Positions 21,818 to 33,700 of a DNA stretch of 64,000 bases are shown in pieces. How positions within the stretch are numbered: the stretch's first letter is position 1; every line of letters begins with the position of its first letter. The translations under genes and the position numbers were made by a program. The stretch is taken from the NCBI GenBank assembly GCA_017893485.1, contig CM030366.1, forward strand, positions 106,055,796 through 106,119,795, in the 5' to 3' direction. Under the pieces are notes generated by a model that worked only from the letters and a program-made list of their open reading frames with translations, was not told where the DNA came from and did not search any database. The stretch is from Hemerocallis citrina (lineage: Eukaryota > Streptophyta > Magnoliopsida > Asparagales > Asphodelaceae).

Positions 21818-22512
21818 AGGAGTAAGTATACTTATTTACTTTAGGATTGTTGAGTTTCATAATTCCTTACAAAATTGTAAGAGTCATGCTATTATACATT
21901 AAAAACAAATGTGATGTTTCTTCTAGTGATTATCCTCTTTGATCTAGTCCTAAACAGAGTTTAAGTAAATAGAGTAAAAAAAACAAAAAAAATAAAAAAC
22001 AAAATCTACTCCAATGTTTTGAGTTGCTTAGTAACTAGGGGTATTCATCACCAATGTTTACTTTTACGTCAAACGGCAACTTGAAATATGAGTATGCAAA
22101 GCACTTAAAGTTCGTGACTTGTTGAGTAACCGGGTGGATTCATCACAAATGTCTTGCACTCGCGTCAAAAGGCAAGTGACGACTTAAAGAAGGAACTAAA
22201 AAAAAACCCTCTAGTTTGCTACTCGGTTTGTAGTAGAGAAAAGGGATAATCACAGATGGAGTGTTACATACTATAACTACAATTAATTGCATGACAAATA
22301 TGATTGGGTTTGGAGCTATGAATAGACAATTGCACTGGAGAAAGTGGGTATGCTTGTTTTTACTTTATTTGCAATTGTTTATATTTTTAATTGAAATTTT
22401 GATGCTTGCATAATGAGAATTCTTGGTGTGATGGGTTGAGTCCACTATTATTTTCCCCTTGTTCATAATTTTAGTTTGCTTGAGGACAAGCAAAAGCTAA
22501 GTTTGGGGTATT
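21818..22512 (+). mobile_element. Extra copy of the Athila segment that precedes the 3' LTR
   Basis: These 695 bp duplicate 29,988-30,713, the internal sequence just before the Athila 3' LTR, including its polypurine tract (ctaagtttggggta, about 22,496-22,510). Here the copy stands before the 5' LTR, where it does not belong in a simple insertion. The inverted solo LTR at 32,073-33,762 shows that the LTR itself begins TGATG, so this is not part of the LTR. The likely origin is a tandem LTR-internal-LTR arrangement produced by unequal recombination and then truncated on the left, at a short agg microhomology with array E. Confidence 0.8.
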
Positions 22513-24194
22513 TGATGGACCGAATAATATTCACATTTAGGAGCAATAATCTTAGTGCAATTAGACATTTAAATACTCTTTATGTGTTATTTTACTCTTC
22601 TTTTCTCTTTTCCACAGGAAACAACCAAAAGCAGCAAAACGAAGCAGATTCCAGACTAATACAGACTGAGAAGATGATATACAGGAAACTGCAGAGCAAC
22701 AGTCGACTGGCTCTTCACCAGTCGACCGGACAGAGAGATTGATGGGGCTCGGCACAGTCGACTTCTCCAACATCAGTCGACTTGACTGATGAATAATGTA
22801 GCCACAGATGTCTCGGTGCAGTCGACTTACATCCAACACCAGTCGACTGGTATGCAGCGGAGTCAAAAGCGAAGATTCATCCTCATCCAAATACGAAGCA
22901 AGATTTAGTTATCCAGGCCCAAGTTATATGCGAATAACAAATCCTCCAACAAATCAAAGCTAGAGACTGGGGATTGGCGAGAGCACGTGGTTAGCAGAAA
23001 AGGAAGAAAAGAAGAAAAGAGAAAGAAATAAAACACCAATCAAAGAAGGAAATAAATAAAAAAAAGAAGAGGACTTTTCTGGAAAAAAGGTAAAAACCCT
23101 AATTCTCCTGACGCATTCTATAAATATCAAGGAGGAGAACGAAGGGAGGGAAGACCGAATCACGGAATTTCTGAATCATCAAATCACCAAGAGGATTATT
23201 CCAGCAGCATCGAAGAAGAAGGAGATCGAGCACGCTGAAGCAACAAGCAAGTCGACTGAGTGACAGCAGTCAACTTCTCAGACCGAACTACATCAGTTTA
23301 TTTCTTCTCTTTCTTGTTTTTTTTATTTTCATCATGTATTCGAAATTGTTAGTCAATAAAAGTTTTATTATGTGGAACTAATTTCATAGTTGGGTAGATT
23401 GAAACCGTAGTTATGTAATGCTTATATTCTTCTGAATGCTAGTCTGTTACTTATTGATTAAACCTGATTGTATTGGTATAGATTTATAATATAATTTATA
23501 ATATACAAACTTGTTCAGAAGTTCTAAGAGCAGTCGACTGAGAGTGACAGCAAGTCGACTGCCATACAGAACCTGAGATTATCAAGTTTGCATATTATAA
23601 ATCTGAATCTGTTATATGAGTATAGAGACGACCCGTATCTCGTGCTCATAACTTATAACACAGGAATCTTTAGGGGTTCTTGGTTTAATCAACTTGAAGG
23701 ATCTAGATCTGATACCAATTTCTAGAACTTCGAGTGTTTGTTCGTTTTCATTGTTCTTATGTTTTCTTTAAGTACAACTTAGTAGATACCATGCTAAATA
23801 CTTAAGGAAAGAAATAAATTAGAGTAGATACCATGCCTAATTCTTGGCTAGGGAAACAATATTTTAAGGAGTAGATACCATGCCCTTAAAGGAACGAACA
23901 TGAGTAACTAGAATAGTGAAGAAGGTGACTTAGCATTACTGACTACAGGTGGAAATCAAAGCCCAACTACTTAAGAGATATTTGTGATTCAGAACTACTT
24001 GATATAGTTTTTAATTTCTCCTTTTCTTTTAGAACAATTCTTTACGAACCTTATTTCTGTTTTATTGGTTAGTAAGTTAATTTCTACAATCTCTGTGGGA
24101 TCGACCCTTGCTTGTCACTACGCTTCTATAAACGATTCGTACACTTGCGAGGTTTTTAATTTGTGTCTAGTTAGATCATCTAGATTGCACAACA
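22513..24194 (+). repeat. 5' LTR of the Athila element
   Basis: 1,682 bp, TGATGGACC...TGCACAACA. The start is fixed by the independent solo LTR (starting TGATGAACG in its own sense) and the end by the primer site six bases downstream. It carries at least seven CAGTCGAC-type motifs, mainly at 22,700-22,860 and near 23,530-23,560. Confidence 0.9.
23119..23126 (+). promoter_or_regulatory. TATA box in the Athila 5' LTR
   Basis: TATAAATA followed by tcaaggagg, about 600 bp into the LTR, upstream of a leader that lacks a long frame. The same sequence is at 31,319-31,326 in the 3' LTR. It is the likely core promoter of the element. Confidence 0.6.
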
Positions 24195-24200
24195 AGTTTT

Positions 24201-24218
24201 TGGCGCCGTTGCCGGGGA
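24201..24218 (+). other. Athila primer binding site (tRNA-Asp type)
   Basis: tggcgccgttgccgggga lies six bases after the LTR end. This exact phrase is the hallmark primer site of Athila-type elements and is complementary to the 3' end of tRNA-Asp. A 249-bp leader follows before the gag ATG, and it contains one CAGTCGACTG and one diverged copy. Confidence 0.92.
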
Positions 24219-24467
24219 TTGTTAGTATTTTAACTTACAAACCAGTAAATCTTTTCTTTTATTTTTTCTTTTATTGATAAATATTTTCTCTTTTAGGTTA
24301 CAGGATCTTGGTGGATGCACGGAAGGCGATCACTTCGTCCAGAGCTACTACCTATTGACGCGGAAACAGAACGCACTCTGCACAGACTAGGTCGGCTGTC
24401 TGCGACCAACCAGTCGACTGCCACAAGGAACCAGGCGACTGCACAGAGACCCAATTCATAAGCAACA

Positions 24468-26627
24468 ATGGCTAAGGAAGTACCAAATCGAGTACCAATG
24501 CAGGAGAAATTCACGCCTAAGAATATTGAGCAACCTTCCTGCATTGCTTATCAACCTAATGTCACAGGGAATATGCATCTATCTCCTCAACTACTTAGCA
24601 TGGTTCCCCACTTTAGTGGCAAACCAGACGAGGAGCCTCACCTCCATCTGCAAGACTTCTTTGATCTTTGCAGAACCCAAAGTGTCCAAGGGCTTACCCC
24701 TGAACAAATCAGGTTAATCTTGTTTCTATTCTCCTTAAAACTTAATGCTAAATTGTGGTATAATTCTTTGGAACCAGGATCAATTAATTCATGGGAGCAA
24801 TTGGCAACAAAATTCTTGAAAGAATTCTTTCCAGCCCAGAAAACCAAACAACTGAAAAGGGAGATTCAACTCTTCCAACAAAAAGATGGAGATTTATTCT
24901 TCGAAGCATGGAAAGATTTCAAGAACAAGCTTCTCAAGTGTCCTACGCACAACATGCCTAAAGATGATCAGGTACAAGCATTTTATGAGGGTTTAAATGA
25001 TACTAACAAGACAGTTGTGGATTCAGCTTGCAACGGGATCTTGATGAGGAAAAGTGGTGAGGAGGCCATTGAATTATTTGAAGAACTAAGCGAGAACTCA
25101 CAGCAATTCTCAACAAGGGGAAGAGGCATTTCTAAAAAACAGGGAGTTTACGAAATTTCTGGTAGTAATAACATACAATTAGAAATGGTGAACATGAACA
25201 AAAAAATTGATATGCTTGTTAATGCAATAACAACAATGGGCAGTGTAAAAAATCTAACAAAAGAAATTTGTGCAATTTGTTCTCATTGTGATCATACAAC
25301 TGACACATGTCCCATGTCTTCTTTCACAGATCAGGAGCATGCAAACTATGTGGGACAAGGAGTGTTTCCACCAAAGAACAACCCATTCTCGAACACATAC
25401 AACCCAGGGTGGAGGAACCGTCCAAATTTCTCATGGAGCAACAATCAAGGCACTCAATCTTCGCAAGGACATGCATGGAACTTCCAGATGGAAAGTGGGT
25501 TTGATAGGCCAGTTCAAGAACAGAAGAAGTTGGATTTTGAATCCACCGTCCTTCAATTGCTCCAACAACAACATCAAACAAGCAACCAACAAGGGCAGGC
25601 AATTCAGAAACTGGAAACTCAAATCGGGCAAATCGCAAAGGAGTTGAGTGAAAGAAAGGCAGGAGAACTCCCTTCACAAACCATACCAAACCCTAGAGGC
25701 CAAGAACAGCTCAAATCAGTAACAACTCTGAGAAGTGGTAAGACAATTGACAACAAGGTTGGAACACACACAGAAGAAGCAGATACACAATCATCAAAAG
25801 TTTTGGGTTCCAACAAGGTAAGTGAAAAAGAAAGGACAGTTTTACCACCATTCCCTCAAAGGTTAGTCAAGCAAAAGAAAGAACAACATTTATTTGATAT
25901 CTTTGAAACTCTCAGAAAGGTAGAAATTAATATCCCCCTACTTGATGCTATTAAACAAATTCCTTCTTATGCCAAATTTTTGAAAGAATGTTGTACTCAC
26001 AAAAGAACATTTCAGGTTAGGGAGGATGTGGCTTTGACAGAGGAAGTGAGCGCTGTTTTGTTAAGGAAATTACCTCCTAAATTGAAGGACCCAGGTAGTT
26101 TTACAATTCCTTACAGGGTTGGGGAGCACTTCTTTGAAAAGGCACTGCTAGACTTGGGGGCAAGCATCAATCTTCTTCCTTACTCTATTTACGAAAAGCT
26201 AGGATTGGGAGAACTCAAACCAACATCCATCACTTTGCAGTTGGCTGATAGCAGCATCAAAAGACCTAGAGGTATTTTGGAAGATGTTCTAGTTCAGGTA
26301 AATGATTTCATTTTGCCTGCAGATTTTGTTGTGTTGGATATGGAGGACTCGTCAATGCCATCTTCTTTACCGATCATTTTGGGTAGGCTCGTTATGAGTA
26401 CGGCTGATATAAAAATTTGTGTTAAAAAGGGTACTATAAGTATGAAAATAAATGGAGAAAAGGTTGAATTTAAAATGTTTGATACACTAAAATTACCACA
26501 TGATGACCATGAATGCTATAATGTTGATGTGGTACAGGAGATTGTTGATCAAACATTTCAGGTATATAGCATTGAACCACTACAAGCCGCAATTACACAA
26601 TCTCTAACTTTATCTCATGTTAAATAG
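24468..26627 (+). CDS. Athila gag-protease polyprotein segment
   Basis: 719 codons from ATG at 24,468, the first ATG after the primer site that opens a long frame, to TAG at 26,625. The retrotransposon gag core is at residues about 45-215 (LWYNSLEPGSINSWEQL, KFLKEFFPAQKT). A zinc knuckle CAICSHCDHTTDTC (C-x2-C-x4-H-x4-C) lies near residue 267. A glutamine-rich stretch sits at about 345-390. The aspartic protease is at about 535-665, with active site LLDLGASINLLP. It forms the capsid and nucleocapsid and processes the polyprotein. The frame after the TAG is the same, with no stop until 27,876, so gag-protease and pol were one polyprotein interrupted by one codon. Confidence 0.92.
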   Translation: MAKEVPNRVPMQEKFTPKNIEQPSCIAYQPNVTGNMHLSPQLLSMVPHFSGKPDEEPHLHLQDFFDLCRTQSVQGLTPEQIRLILFLFSLKLNAKLWYNSLEPGSINSWEQLATKFLKEFFPAQKTKQLKREIQLFQQKDGDLFFEAWKDFKNKLLKCPTHNMPKDDQVQAFYEGLNDTNKTVVDSACNGILMRKSGEEAIELFEELSENSQQFSTRGRGISKKQGVYEISGSNNIQLEMVNMNKKIDMLVNAITTMGSVKNLTKEICAICSHCDHTTDTCPMSSFTDQEHANYVGQGVFPPKNNPFSNTYNPGWRNRPNFSWSNNQGTQSSQGHAWNFQMESGFDRPVQEQKKLDFESTVLQLLQQQHQTSNQQGQAIQKLETQIGQIAKELSERKAGELPSQTIPNPRGQEQLKSVTTLRSGKTIDNKVGTHTEEADTQSSKVLGSNKVSEKERTVLPPFPQRLVKQKKEQHLFDIFETLRKVEINIPLLDAIKQIPSYAKFLKECCTHKRTFQVREDVALTEEVSAVLLRKLPPKLKDPGSFTIPYRVGEHFFEKALLDLGASINLLPYSIYEKLGLGELKPTSITLQLADSSIKRPRGILEDVLVQVNDFILPADFVVLDMEDSSMPSSLPIILGRLVMSTADIKICVKKGTISMKINGEKVEFKMFDTLKLPHDDHECYNVDVVQEIVDQTFQVYSIEPLQAAITQSLTLSHVK

Positions 26628-27878
26628 GAATACGATGACTGCAGGATTGCAGAGACAGTACATCATCTTGAAACTCCAAAGTCATACTCAGGTAAACTCG
26701 CACCTGCATTTGAAAATATTGTGACTGATAACACTTGTGTTTCCTCAGACCAGTCAACTGGTGAACGGAACAAGTCGACTGTCTCGACTGCTACCAGAAC
26801 ACCAGACATAGAGCTTAAGCCGCTGCCTGAACATCTAAAGCACGCATATTTGGGTGAGAACCAGACGCTACCAGTGATAGTTGCTGCAAACTTGAGTGCA
26901 CAAGAAGAAGATAAGTTGCTGAGGGTACTGCGAGAACACAAAGGTGTAATAGGATGGACCATTGCAGATATCAAGGGAATAAGTCCATCCAAATGCATGC
27001 ATAAAATACTTCTTGAAGACAATGCAAAACCTAGCAGGGAAGCACAGAGAAGGCTTAATCCACACATGAAGGAAGTGGTAAGAACAGAGATCTTGAAGCT
27101 ATTAGATGTTGGCATCATCTACCCTATCTCAGATAGCAAATGGGTGAGTCCTATACATGTGGTGCCTAAGAAAAGTGGAGTCACAGTGGTGAAGAATGAA
27201 GAGAATGAGCTTATCCCTATGAGAGTGACCACAGGATGGAGGGTATGCATTGACTACAGGAAGCTGAATAACGAAACCAGGAAAGATCACTTCCCTCTTC
27301 CTTTTATTGATCAAATGTTAGAAAGATTAGCAGGATATAGTCATTATTATTTTTTAGATGGTTATAGTGGCTATAATCAAATTGCTATTGCTCCAGAAGA
27401 TCAAGAAAAAACCACTTTTACATGTCCTTTTGGTACTTTTGCATACAGGAGGATGCCCTTTGGATTGTGCAATGCACCAGCTACATTTCAGAGATGCATG
27501 ATGAGTATATTTTCAGACATGGTGGAAAGGTTCATCGAGGTATTTATGGATGATTTTAGTGTTTTTGGATCTTGTTTTGATGAATGCCTTAACCATTTGC
27601 AGCTTGTACTTAAGAGATGTGAAGAATGCAATTTAGTGCTGAATTGGGAAAAGTATCATTCTATGGTACAACAAGGTATTGTCTTGGAACATGTGGTATC
27701 AAAAAGAGGCATAGAGGTGGACAAGGCAAAAGTTGACATCATATCAAAGCTACCCCCTCCTACTACAGTCAAGGGTGTTAGGAGTTTTCTTGGACATGCA
27801 GGGTTCTATAGAAGATTTATAAAAGATTTCTCAAAAATCTCCAGACCCCTTTGTGAATTGTTGGCTAAGGACGTTTAG
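26628..27878 (+). CDS. Athila reverse transcriptase segment
   Basis: In the same frame as gag; the first codons follow the TAG at 26,625 directly and no new ATG is needed if it is read through. RT motifs are in order: WTIADIKGISP, LLDVGIIYPISDSKWVSP, WRVCIDYRKLNNET, FLDGYSGYNQIAI, RRMPFGLCNAPATFQRCM, then the catalytic box FMDDFSVF near 27,545, and KLPPPTTVKGVRSFLGHAGFYRRF in the thumb/connection. It copies element RNA to DNA in virus-like particles. It ends at TAG 27,876-27,878, inside the linker to RNase H, where related elements have a sense codon. A short insert near 27,180-27,230 (between SGVTVV and WRVCID) is normal for Athila. Confidence 0.92.
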   Translation, partial: EYDDCRIAETVHHLETPKSYSGKLAPAFENIVTDNTCVSSDQSTGERNKSTVSTATRTPDIELKPLPEHLKHAYLGENQTLPVIVAANLSAQEEDKLLRVLREHKGVIGWTIADIKGISPSKCMHKILLEDNAKPSREAQRRLNPHMKEVVRTEILKLLDVGIIYPISDSKWVSPIHVVPKKSGVTVVKNEENELIPMRVTTGWRVCIDYRKLNNETRKDHFPLPFIDQMLERLAGYSHYYFLDGYSGYNQIAIAPEDQEKTTFTCPFGTFAYRRMPFGLCNAPATFQRCMMSIFSDMVERFIEVFMDDFSVFGSCFDECLNHLQLVLKRCEECNLVLNWEKYHSMVQQGIVLEHVVSKRGIEVDKAKVDIISKLPPPTTVKGVRSFLGHAGFYRRFIKDFSKISRPLCELLAKDV

Positions 27879-29714
27879 TTTGCATGGACAGAAGAGTGCG
27901 CAAATGCTTTTATTACATTGAAGAATCTTCTCATTTCTGCACCTATTGTCATGGCACCAGATTGGAACCATCCTTTCGAGCTTATGTGTGATGCAAGTGA
28001 TTATGCTTTGGGAGCTGTTTTAGGTCAGAGAATCAATAAGGTACCCCATGTTATTTACTATGCTTCTCGAACTTTAAATAATGCACAGCTTAATTATTCC
28101 ACTACTGAAAAAGAAATGTTAGCTGTCATTTTTACTGTAGAGAAGTTTAGATCATATTTGATTGGTTCTAAAGTCATTGTTTTCACTGACCATGCTGCTT
28201 TGAGATATTTGTTTGCTAAAAAGGATGCTAAGCCTAGGTTGATCAGATGGGTGTTGTTGCTTCAAGAATTCGACCTTGAGATTAGAGACAAGAAAGGAAG
28301 TGACAATGTTGTAGCAGATCACATGTCCAGATTACTGCATGAGGAAGAAAGAATTGTGACCCCACTTAATGAAAATTTCCCAGATGAAAATTTATTTGAA
28401 ATAAATATACAACTTCCATGGTTTACAGATATTGTAAATTATCTCACTGCTCATGTTTTCCCTCCAGGTATGACAATTCAGGAAAGAAAGAGACTGGTGG
28501 CCATGTGCAAGCACTATTATTGGGATGATCCTTATTTGTTCAAATTCTGCCCTGATCAAATTATAAGAAGATGTGTGGTAGAAGAAGAGCAAATGAGTAT
28601 TCTACAACATTGCCATCAATATGCATGTGGAGGACACTTTGGACCAAAAAGAACAACACTTAAGGTATTACAATCAGGTTTTTATTGGCCTAATGTATTC
28701 AAAGATGCTTTTTCTTTTTGCAGGACTTGTGACAAATGCCAAAGGACAGGCAACATCTCTTCTAGAAATCAAATGCCATTGCAAAACATCCAAGTAATCG
28801 AGCTTTTTGATGTTTGGGGAATCGACTTCATGGGTCCCTTTCCTAACTCATTTGGTTATTTATATATTCTTGTGGGAGTGGATTATGTGTCTAAATGGGT
28901 CGAGGCTGTCCCCTCAAAAACTAATGATCACAAAGTTGTTGTCAAGTTTTTGCAGGAGAACATCTTCACTAGGTTTGGTACACCACGAGCAATAATTAGT
29001 GATGGAGGGAGTCACTTCAATAATTTTCCATTTGCTTCTTTGATGAAAAAATATGGGATTACACATAGAGTGGGTACTCCATATCATCCTCAAACCAGTG
29101 GGCAGGTGGAGATTAGCAACAGAGAGATCAAGAGCATTTTGGAAAAGACAGTAAATACAAGGAGAAAGGATTGGTCGCTACGCTTGAATGATGCATTATG
29201 GGCCTACCGAACGGCATATAAGACACCCATCGGCATGTCACCATACCGTTTGGTTTTTGGAAAAGCCTGTCATCTGCCAGCGGAGTTGGAACACAAAGTC
29301 TATTGGGCCATTAAAAGGTTCAATTTTGATATGAAACAAGCAGGCGACAAAAGAAGGTTGCAACTGAACAAGCTTGAAGAATTGAGGCATGACGCATATG
29401 AAAATGCAAAGTTGTACAAAGAAAGGACCAAGATATACCATGATAAACAGCTAGCAAGGAAGGAGTTTTATGAAGGACAGAAGGTATTGATATACAACTC
29501 AAGATTAAGACTCTTTCCAGGCAAGCTTATGTCACGATGGTATGGCCCATACATTGTTACAAAAGTCTTTCCACATGGAGCGTTGGAGGTTCATAGCAAA
29601 GAGAAAAATCAAACATTCAAGGTGAACGGGCATAGGGCGAAGCCGTACATTGAGATGAGTTTAGAGCCGCACGAGGAAGATGTGAATCTTCAAACCATTC
29701 AATACATTGCATGA
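27879..29714 (+). CDS. Athila RNase H and integrase segment
   Basis: Same frame again, open for 611 codons to TGA at 29,712-29,714. RNase [35 protein letters not shown] and [11 protein letters not shown] give all four acidic residues. Integrase: a zinc domain with [12 protein letters not shown] and CRTCDKCQ intact; a core with [17 protein letters not shown] and [12 protein letters not shown], the last two acidic residues exactly 35 apart; and a C-terminal [19 protein letters not shown] segment (GPY/F type). All catalytic residues are present, so only the two TAG codons upstream separate this copy from a continuous polyprotein. Confidence 0.93.
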   Translation, partial: FAWTEECANAFITLKNLLISAPIVMAPDWNHPFELMCDASDYALGAVLGQRINKVPHVIYYASRTLNNAQLNYSTTEKEMLAVIFTVEKFRSYLIGSKVIVFTDHAALRYLFAKKDAKPRLIRWVLLLQEFDLEIRDKKGSDNVVADHMSRLLHEEERIVTPLNENFPDENLFEINIQLPWFTDIVNYLTAHVFPPGMTIQERKRLVAMCKHYYWDDPYLFKFCPDQIIRRCVVEEEQMSILQHCHQYACGGHFGPKRTTLKVLQSGFYWPNVFKDAFSFCRTCDKCQRTGNISSRNQMPLQNIQVIELFDVWGIDFMGPFPNSFGYLYILVGVDYVSKWVEAVPSKTNDHKVVVKFLQENIFTRFGTPRAIISDGGSHFNNFPFASLMKKYGITHRVGTPYHPQTSGQVEISNREIKSILEKTVNTRRKDWSLRLNDALWAYRTAYKTPIGMSPYRLVFGKACHLPAELEHKVYWAIKRFNFDMKQAGDKRRLQLNKLEELRHDAYENAKLYKERTKIYHDKQLARKEFYEGQKVLIYNSRLRLFPGKLMSRWYGPYIVTKVFPHGALEVHSKEKNQTFKVNGHRAKPYIEMSLEPHEEDVNLQTIQYIA

Positions 29715-30713
29715 ACTCATCAAGTCTAGCTGAAGACAGAAAACACAGCGCTTATTGGGAGGCAAACCAATTTTTCAGGGGAGTACTTATACTCTCTTCC
29801 TTTATTCATTTCGTTAGTTATTTCTTTATTTCTTTATTTTATTTTTCCTTCAAACTGGGTGGTAACACATGCCTATTTTAAGTTTTTGTGCGAACATTGA
29901 GGACAATGTTCCATCTAAGTTTGGGGGTAGTTATTTACATTTGGAGTCTTTTGATTTTTTTTTGGATAAACAATTTCTTATAAAGTAGGAGTAAGTATAC
30001 TTATTTACTTTAGGATTGTTGAGTTTCAAAATTCCTTACAAAATTGTAGGAGTCATGCTATTATACATTAAAAACAAATGTGATGTTTCTTCTAGTGATT
30101 ATGCTCTTTGATCTAGTCCTAAACAGAGTTTAAGTAAAAAAAAACAAAAAAAAAACAAAAAAAAAACAAAATCTACTCCAATGTTTTGAGTTGCTTAGTA
30201 ACTAGGGGTATTCATCACCAATGTTTACTTTTACGTCAAACGACAACTTGAAATATGAGTATGCAAAGCACTTAAAGTTCGTGACTTGTTGAGTAACCGG
30301 GTGGATTCATCACAAATGTCTTGCACTCGCGTCAAAAGGCAAGTGACGACTTAAAGAAGGAACTTTAAAAAAAAAGAAAAAAAAAAGAAAAAAAAAAGAA
30401 AAAAAAACCCTCTAGTTTGCTATTCGGTTTGTAGTAGAGAAAAGGGATAATCACAAATGGAGTGTTACATACTATAACTACAATTAATTGCATGACAAAT
30501 ATGATTGGGTTTGGAGCTATGAATAGACAATTGCACTGGAGAAAGTGGGTATGCTTGTTTTTACTTTATTTGCAATTGTTTATATTTTTAATTGAAATTT
30601 TGATGCTTGCATAATGAGAATTCTTGGTGTGATGGGTTGAGTCCACTATTATTTTCTCCTTGTTCATAATTTTAGTTTGCTTGAGGACAAGCAAAAGCTA
30701 AGTTTGGGGTATT
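29715..30713 (+). other. Athila post-pol region and polypurine tract
   Basis: No env-like frame. Two purine tracts are present: ctaagtttgggggtag at about 29,915-29,930 and ctaagtttggggta at about 30,698-30,711. The second lies 2 bp before the LTR and is the working polypurine tract. A-rich microsatellite runs occur at about 30,137-30,170 and 30,365-30,407, expanded relative to the extra copy at 21,818-22,512. Confidence 0.75.
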
Positions 30714-33700
30714 TGATGGACCCAATAATATTCACATTTAGGAGCAATAATCTTAGTGCAATTAGACATTTAAATGCTCTTTATGTGTTATTTTACTCTT
30801 CTTTTCTCTTTTCCACAGGAAACAACCAAAAGCAGCAAAACGAAGCAGATTCCAGACTAATACAGACTGAGAGGATGATATACAGGGAACTGCAGAGCAA
30901 CAGTCGACTGGCTCTTCACCAGTCGACTGGACAGAGAGATTGATGGGGCTCGGCACAGTCGACTTCTCCAACATCAGTCGACTTGACTGATGAATCATGA
31001 AGCCACAGATGTCTCGGTGCAGTCGACTTATATCCAACACCAGTCGACTGGTATGCGGCAGAGTCAAAAGCGAAGATTCATCCTCATCCAAATACGAAGC
31101 AAGATTTAGTTATCCAGGCCCAGGTTATATGCGAATAATAACTCCTCCAACAAATCAAAGCTAGAGACTGGGGATTAGCGAGAGCACGTGGTTAGCAGAA
31201 AAGGAAGAAAAGAAGAAAAGAGAAAGAAATAAAACGCCAATCAAAGAAGGAAATAAATAAAAAAAAGAAGAGGACTTTTCTGGAAAAAAGTAAAAACCCT
31301 AATTCTCCTGACGCATTCTATAAATATCAAGGAGGAGAACGAAGGGAGGGAAGACCGAATCACGGAATTTCTGAATCATCAAATCACCAAGAGGATTATT
31401 CCAGCAGCATCGAAGAAGAAGGAGATCGAGTACGCTGAAGCAACAAGCAAGTCAACTGAGTGACAGCAGTCAACTTCTCAGACCGAACTACATCAGTTTA
31501 TTTCTTCTCTTTCTAGTTTTTTTTTATTTTCATCATGTATTCGAAACTGTTAGTCAATAAAAGTTTTATTATGTGGAACTAATTTCATAGTTGGGTAGAT
31601 TGAAACCGTAGTTATGTAATGCTTATATTCTTCTGAATGCTAGTCTGTTACTTATTGATTAAACCTGATTGTATTGGTATAGATTTATAATATACAAACT
31701 TGTTCAGAAGTTCTAAGAGCAGTCGACTGAGACTGACAACAAGTCGACTGCCATACAGAACCTGAGATTATCAAGTTTGCATATTATAAATCTGAATCTG
31801 TTATATGAGTATAAAGACGACCCGTATCTCGTGCTCATAACTTGTAACACAGGAATCTTTAAGGGTTCTTGGTTTAATCAACTTGAAGGATCTAGATCTG
31901 ATACCAATTTCTAGAACTTCGAGTGTTTGTTCATTTCCATTGTTCTTATGTTTTCTTTAAGTGCAACTTAGTAGATACCATGCTAAATACTTAAGGAAAG
32001 AAACGAATTAGAGTAGATACCATGCCTAATTCTTGGCTAGGGAAACAATACTTTAAGGAGTAGATACCATGCTGTTGTTGGTTTCTAGTTACCTAAATAA
32101 AGAGATAAAACTAGACACAAATTATAAAAACCTCGCAAGTGCACGAATCGTTTGACAAAGCGTAGCAATAGCAAGGGTCGATCCCACAGAGATTGTAGAC
32201 TTTAACTTACTAATCAATAAAAAGACTAAGAATCATAAAGGGTTGGTTTAAAAGTCTAAAAGAAATAAAAAGATTTAAACTAAATTAAGGAATGTTGACT
32301 CACAGATATTTATGAAGTAGTTGGGTTTAGATTGTCACCAATAGTCAGTAATGCTAAGTCACCTTCTGAACTTCTTCTTATTACTCATGTTTGTTCACTT
32401 CAAGGGCATGGTATCTACTCCTTAAAGTATTGTTTCCCTAAGCCAAGAATTAGGCATGGTATCTACTCTAATTCGTTTCTTTCATTAAGTGTTTAGCATG
32501 GTATCTACTAAGTTATGCTTAAAGAAAACATAAGATCAGTGGAAACGAACAAACACTCAAGGTTCTAGAAATTGGTATCAGATCTAGATCCCTTAAGTTG
32601 ATTGAACCAGGAACCCCTAAAGATTCCTTTGTTACAATTACGGGCACGAGATACGGGTCGTCTCAATATGCTCATATAACAGATTCAGATAGATAGTAAT
32701 GCAAACTTGATATTCTCTAGCTCTGTTTGTCAGTCGACTGGCTCTCGCCTCAGTCGACTGCTCTCAGACTTTTGAGAACAAGTTTGATTACCGTCAATCT
32801 ATACCAATACAAACGGATTCAATCAATAAGTAAAGTAGAAGAGCTCAGAAGAATATAGCACTACATAACTATGGCTTCAATCTACCCAACTATAGAATTT
32901 AGTTCCACATAATAATACTTTTATTAATCAACAAGTTTGAATACATGATCAACATAAAAGAATAAAAGGAGAAGAAATAAACTAATGAAGTCCGGCAATG
33001 AGGTCGACTGTCTGTCACACAGTCGACTGCCTTCGAATACTGAATCTCTTTTCTCCTTCTTCGATGCTGATAGAATGATGCACTGGTTGATAACTTGATG
33101 GTTTTGCAACTCTGTGATTCGGTGGTGGATGATGGGGAGATGACGAGAGCCCAGAGAGACCTAGATAGTGCTTCTTTTCTGATATTTATAGAACACGGCT
33201 GAGAATTAGGGTTTTGCACTTTTTCAGGAAACTCCTTCTTTGTTTTATTTCATGATTTATTTCTTTCTCTTTTCTTCTTTCCTTCCTTATCTGTTAACCA
33301 CGTGCTCTTGGAAATACCCTGTCTTTAGATTTGATTCTTCGTATAAAATCTGGATCCACATAGATTCGAAATTAGATGCAGGTGTATCTTTGAATATCTT
33401 ATCTGTTTACTCCGCTGCAGACCAGTCGACTTGTCTTCGAACCAGTTGACTGAGTCGAGACTTCTGAAGATTTCATAATTGATCAGACTAGCCGACTGTC
33501 CTTGAGAGTAAGTCGACTGTGACGAGACATCTGTGTAAGCTTGAGTTCTCTGTCCAGTCGCCTGTTTTGGAGAACCAGTCGACTGATGCTTCTGTAATCT
33601 TCTGAGTTCATCCTTAAGATCCTGAATTTGCTTCGTTTCGCTGTCTTGACCTGTTTCCTATGGAAAAGAGAAAATAAGGGTTAAATACCACATATAGAGC

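Noticed and set aside
21818..24194. A 2.4-kb LTR starting at 21,818
   Set aside because: The solo LTR with a clean target duplication starts TGATG, and a polypurine tract lies just before 22,513, so the upstream 695 bp are internal sequence.
29715..30713. An env-like gene downstream of Athila pol
   Set aside because: Some Athila elements have one, but no frame of useful length or with signal or membrane segments exists here.
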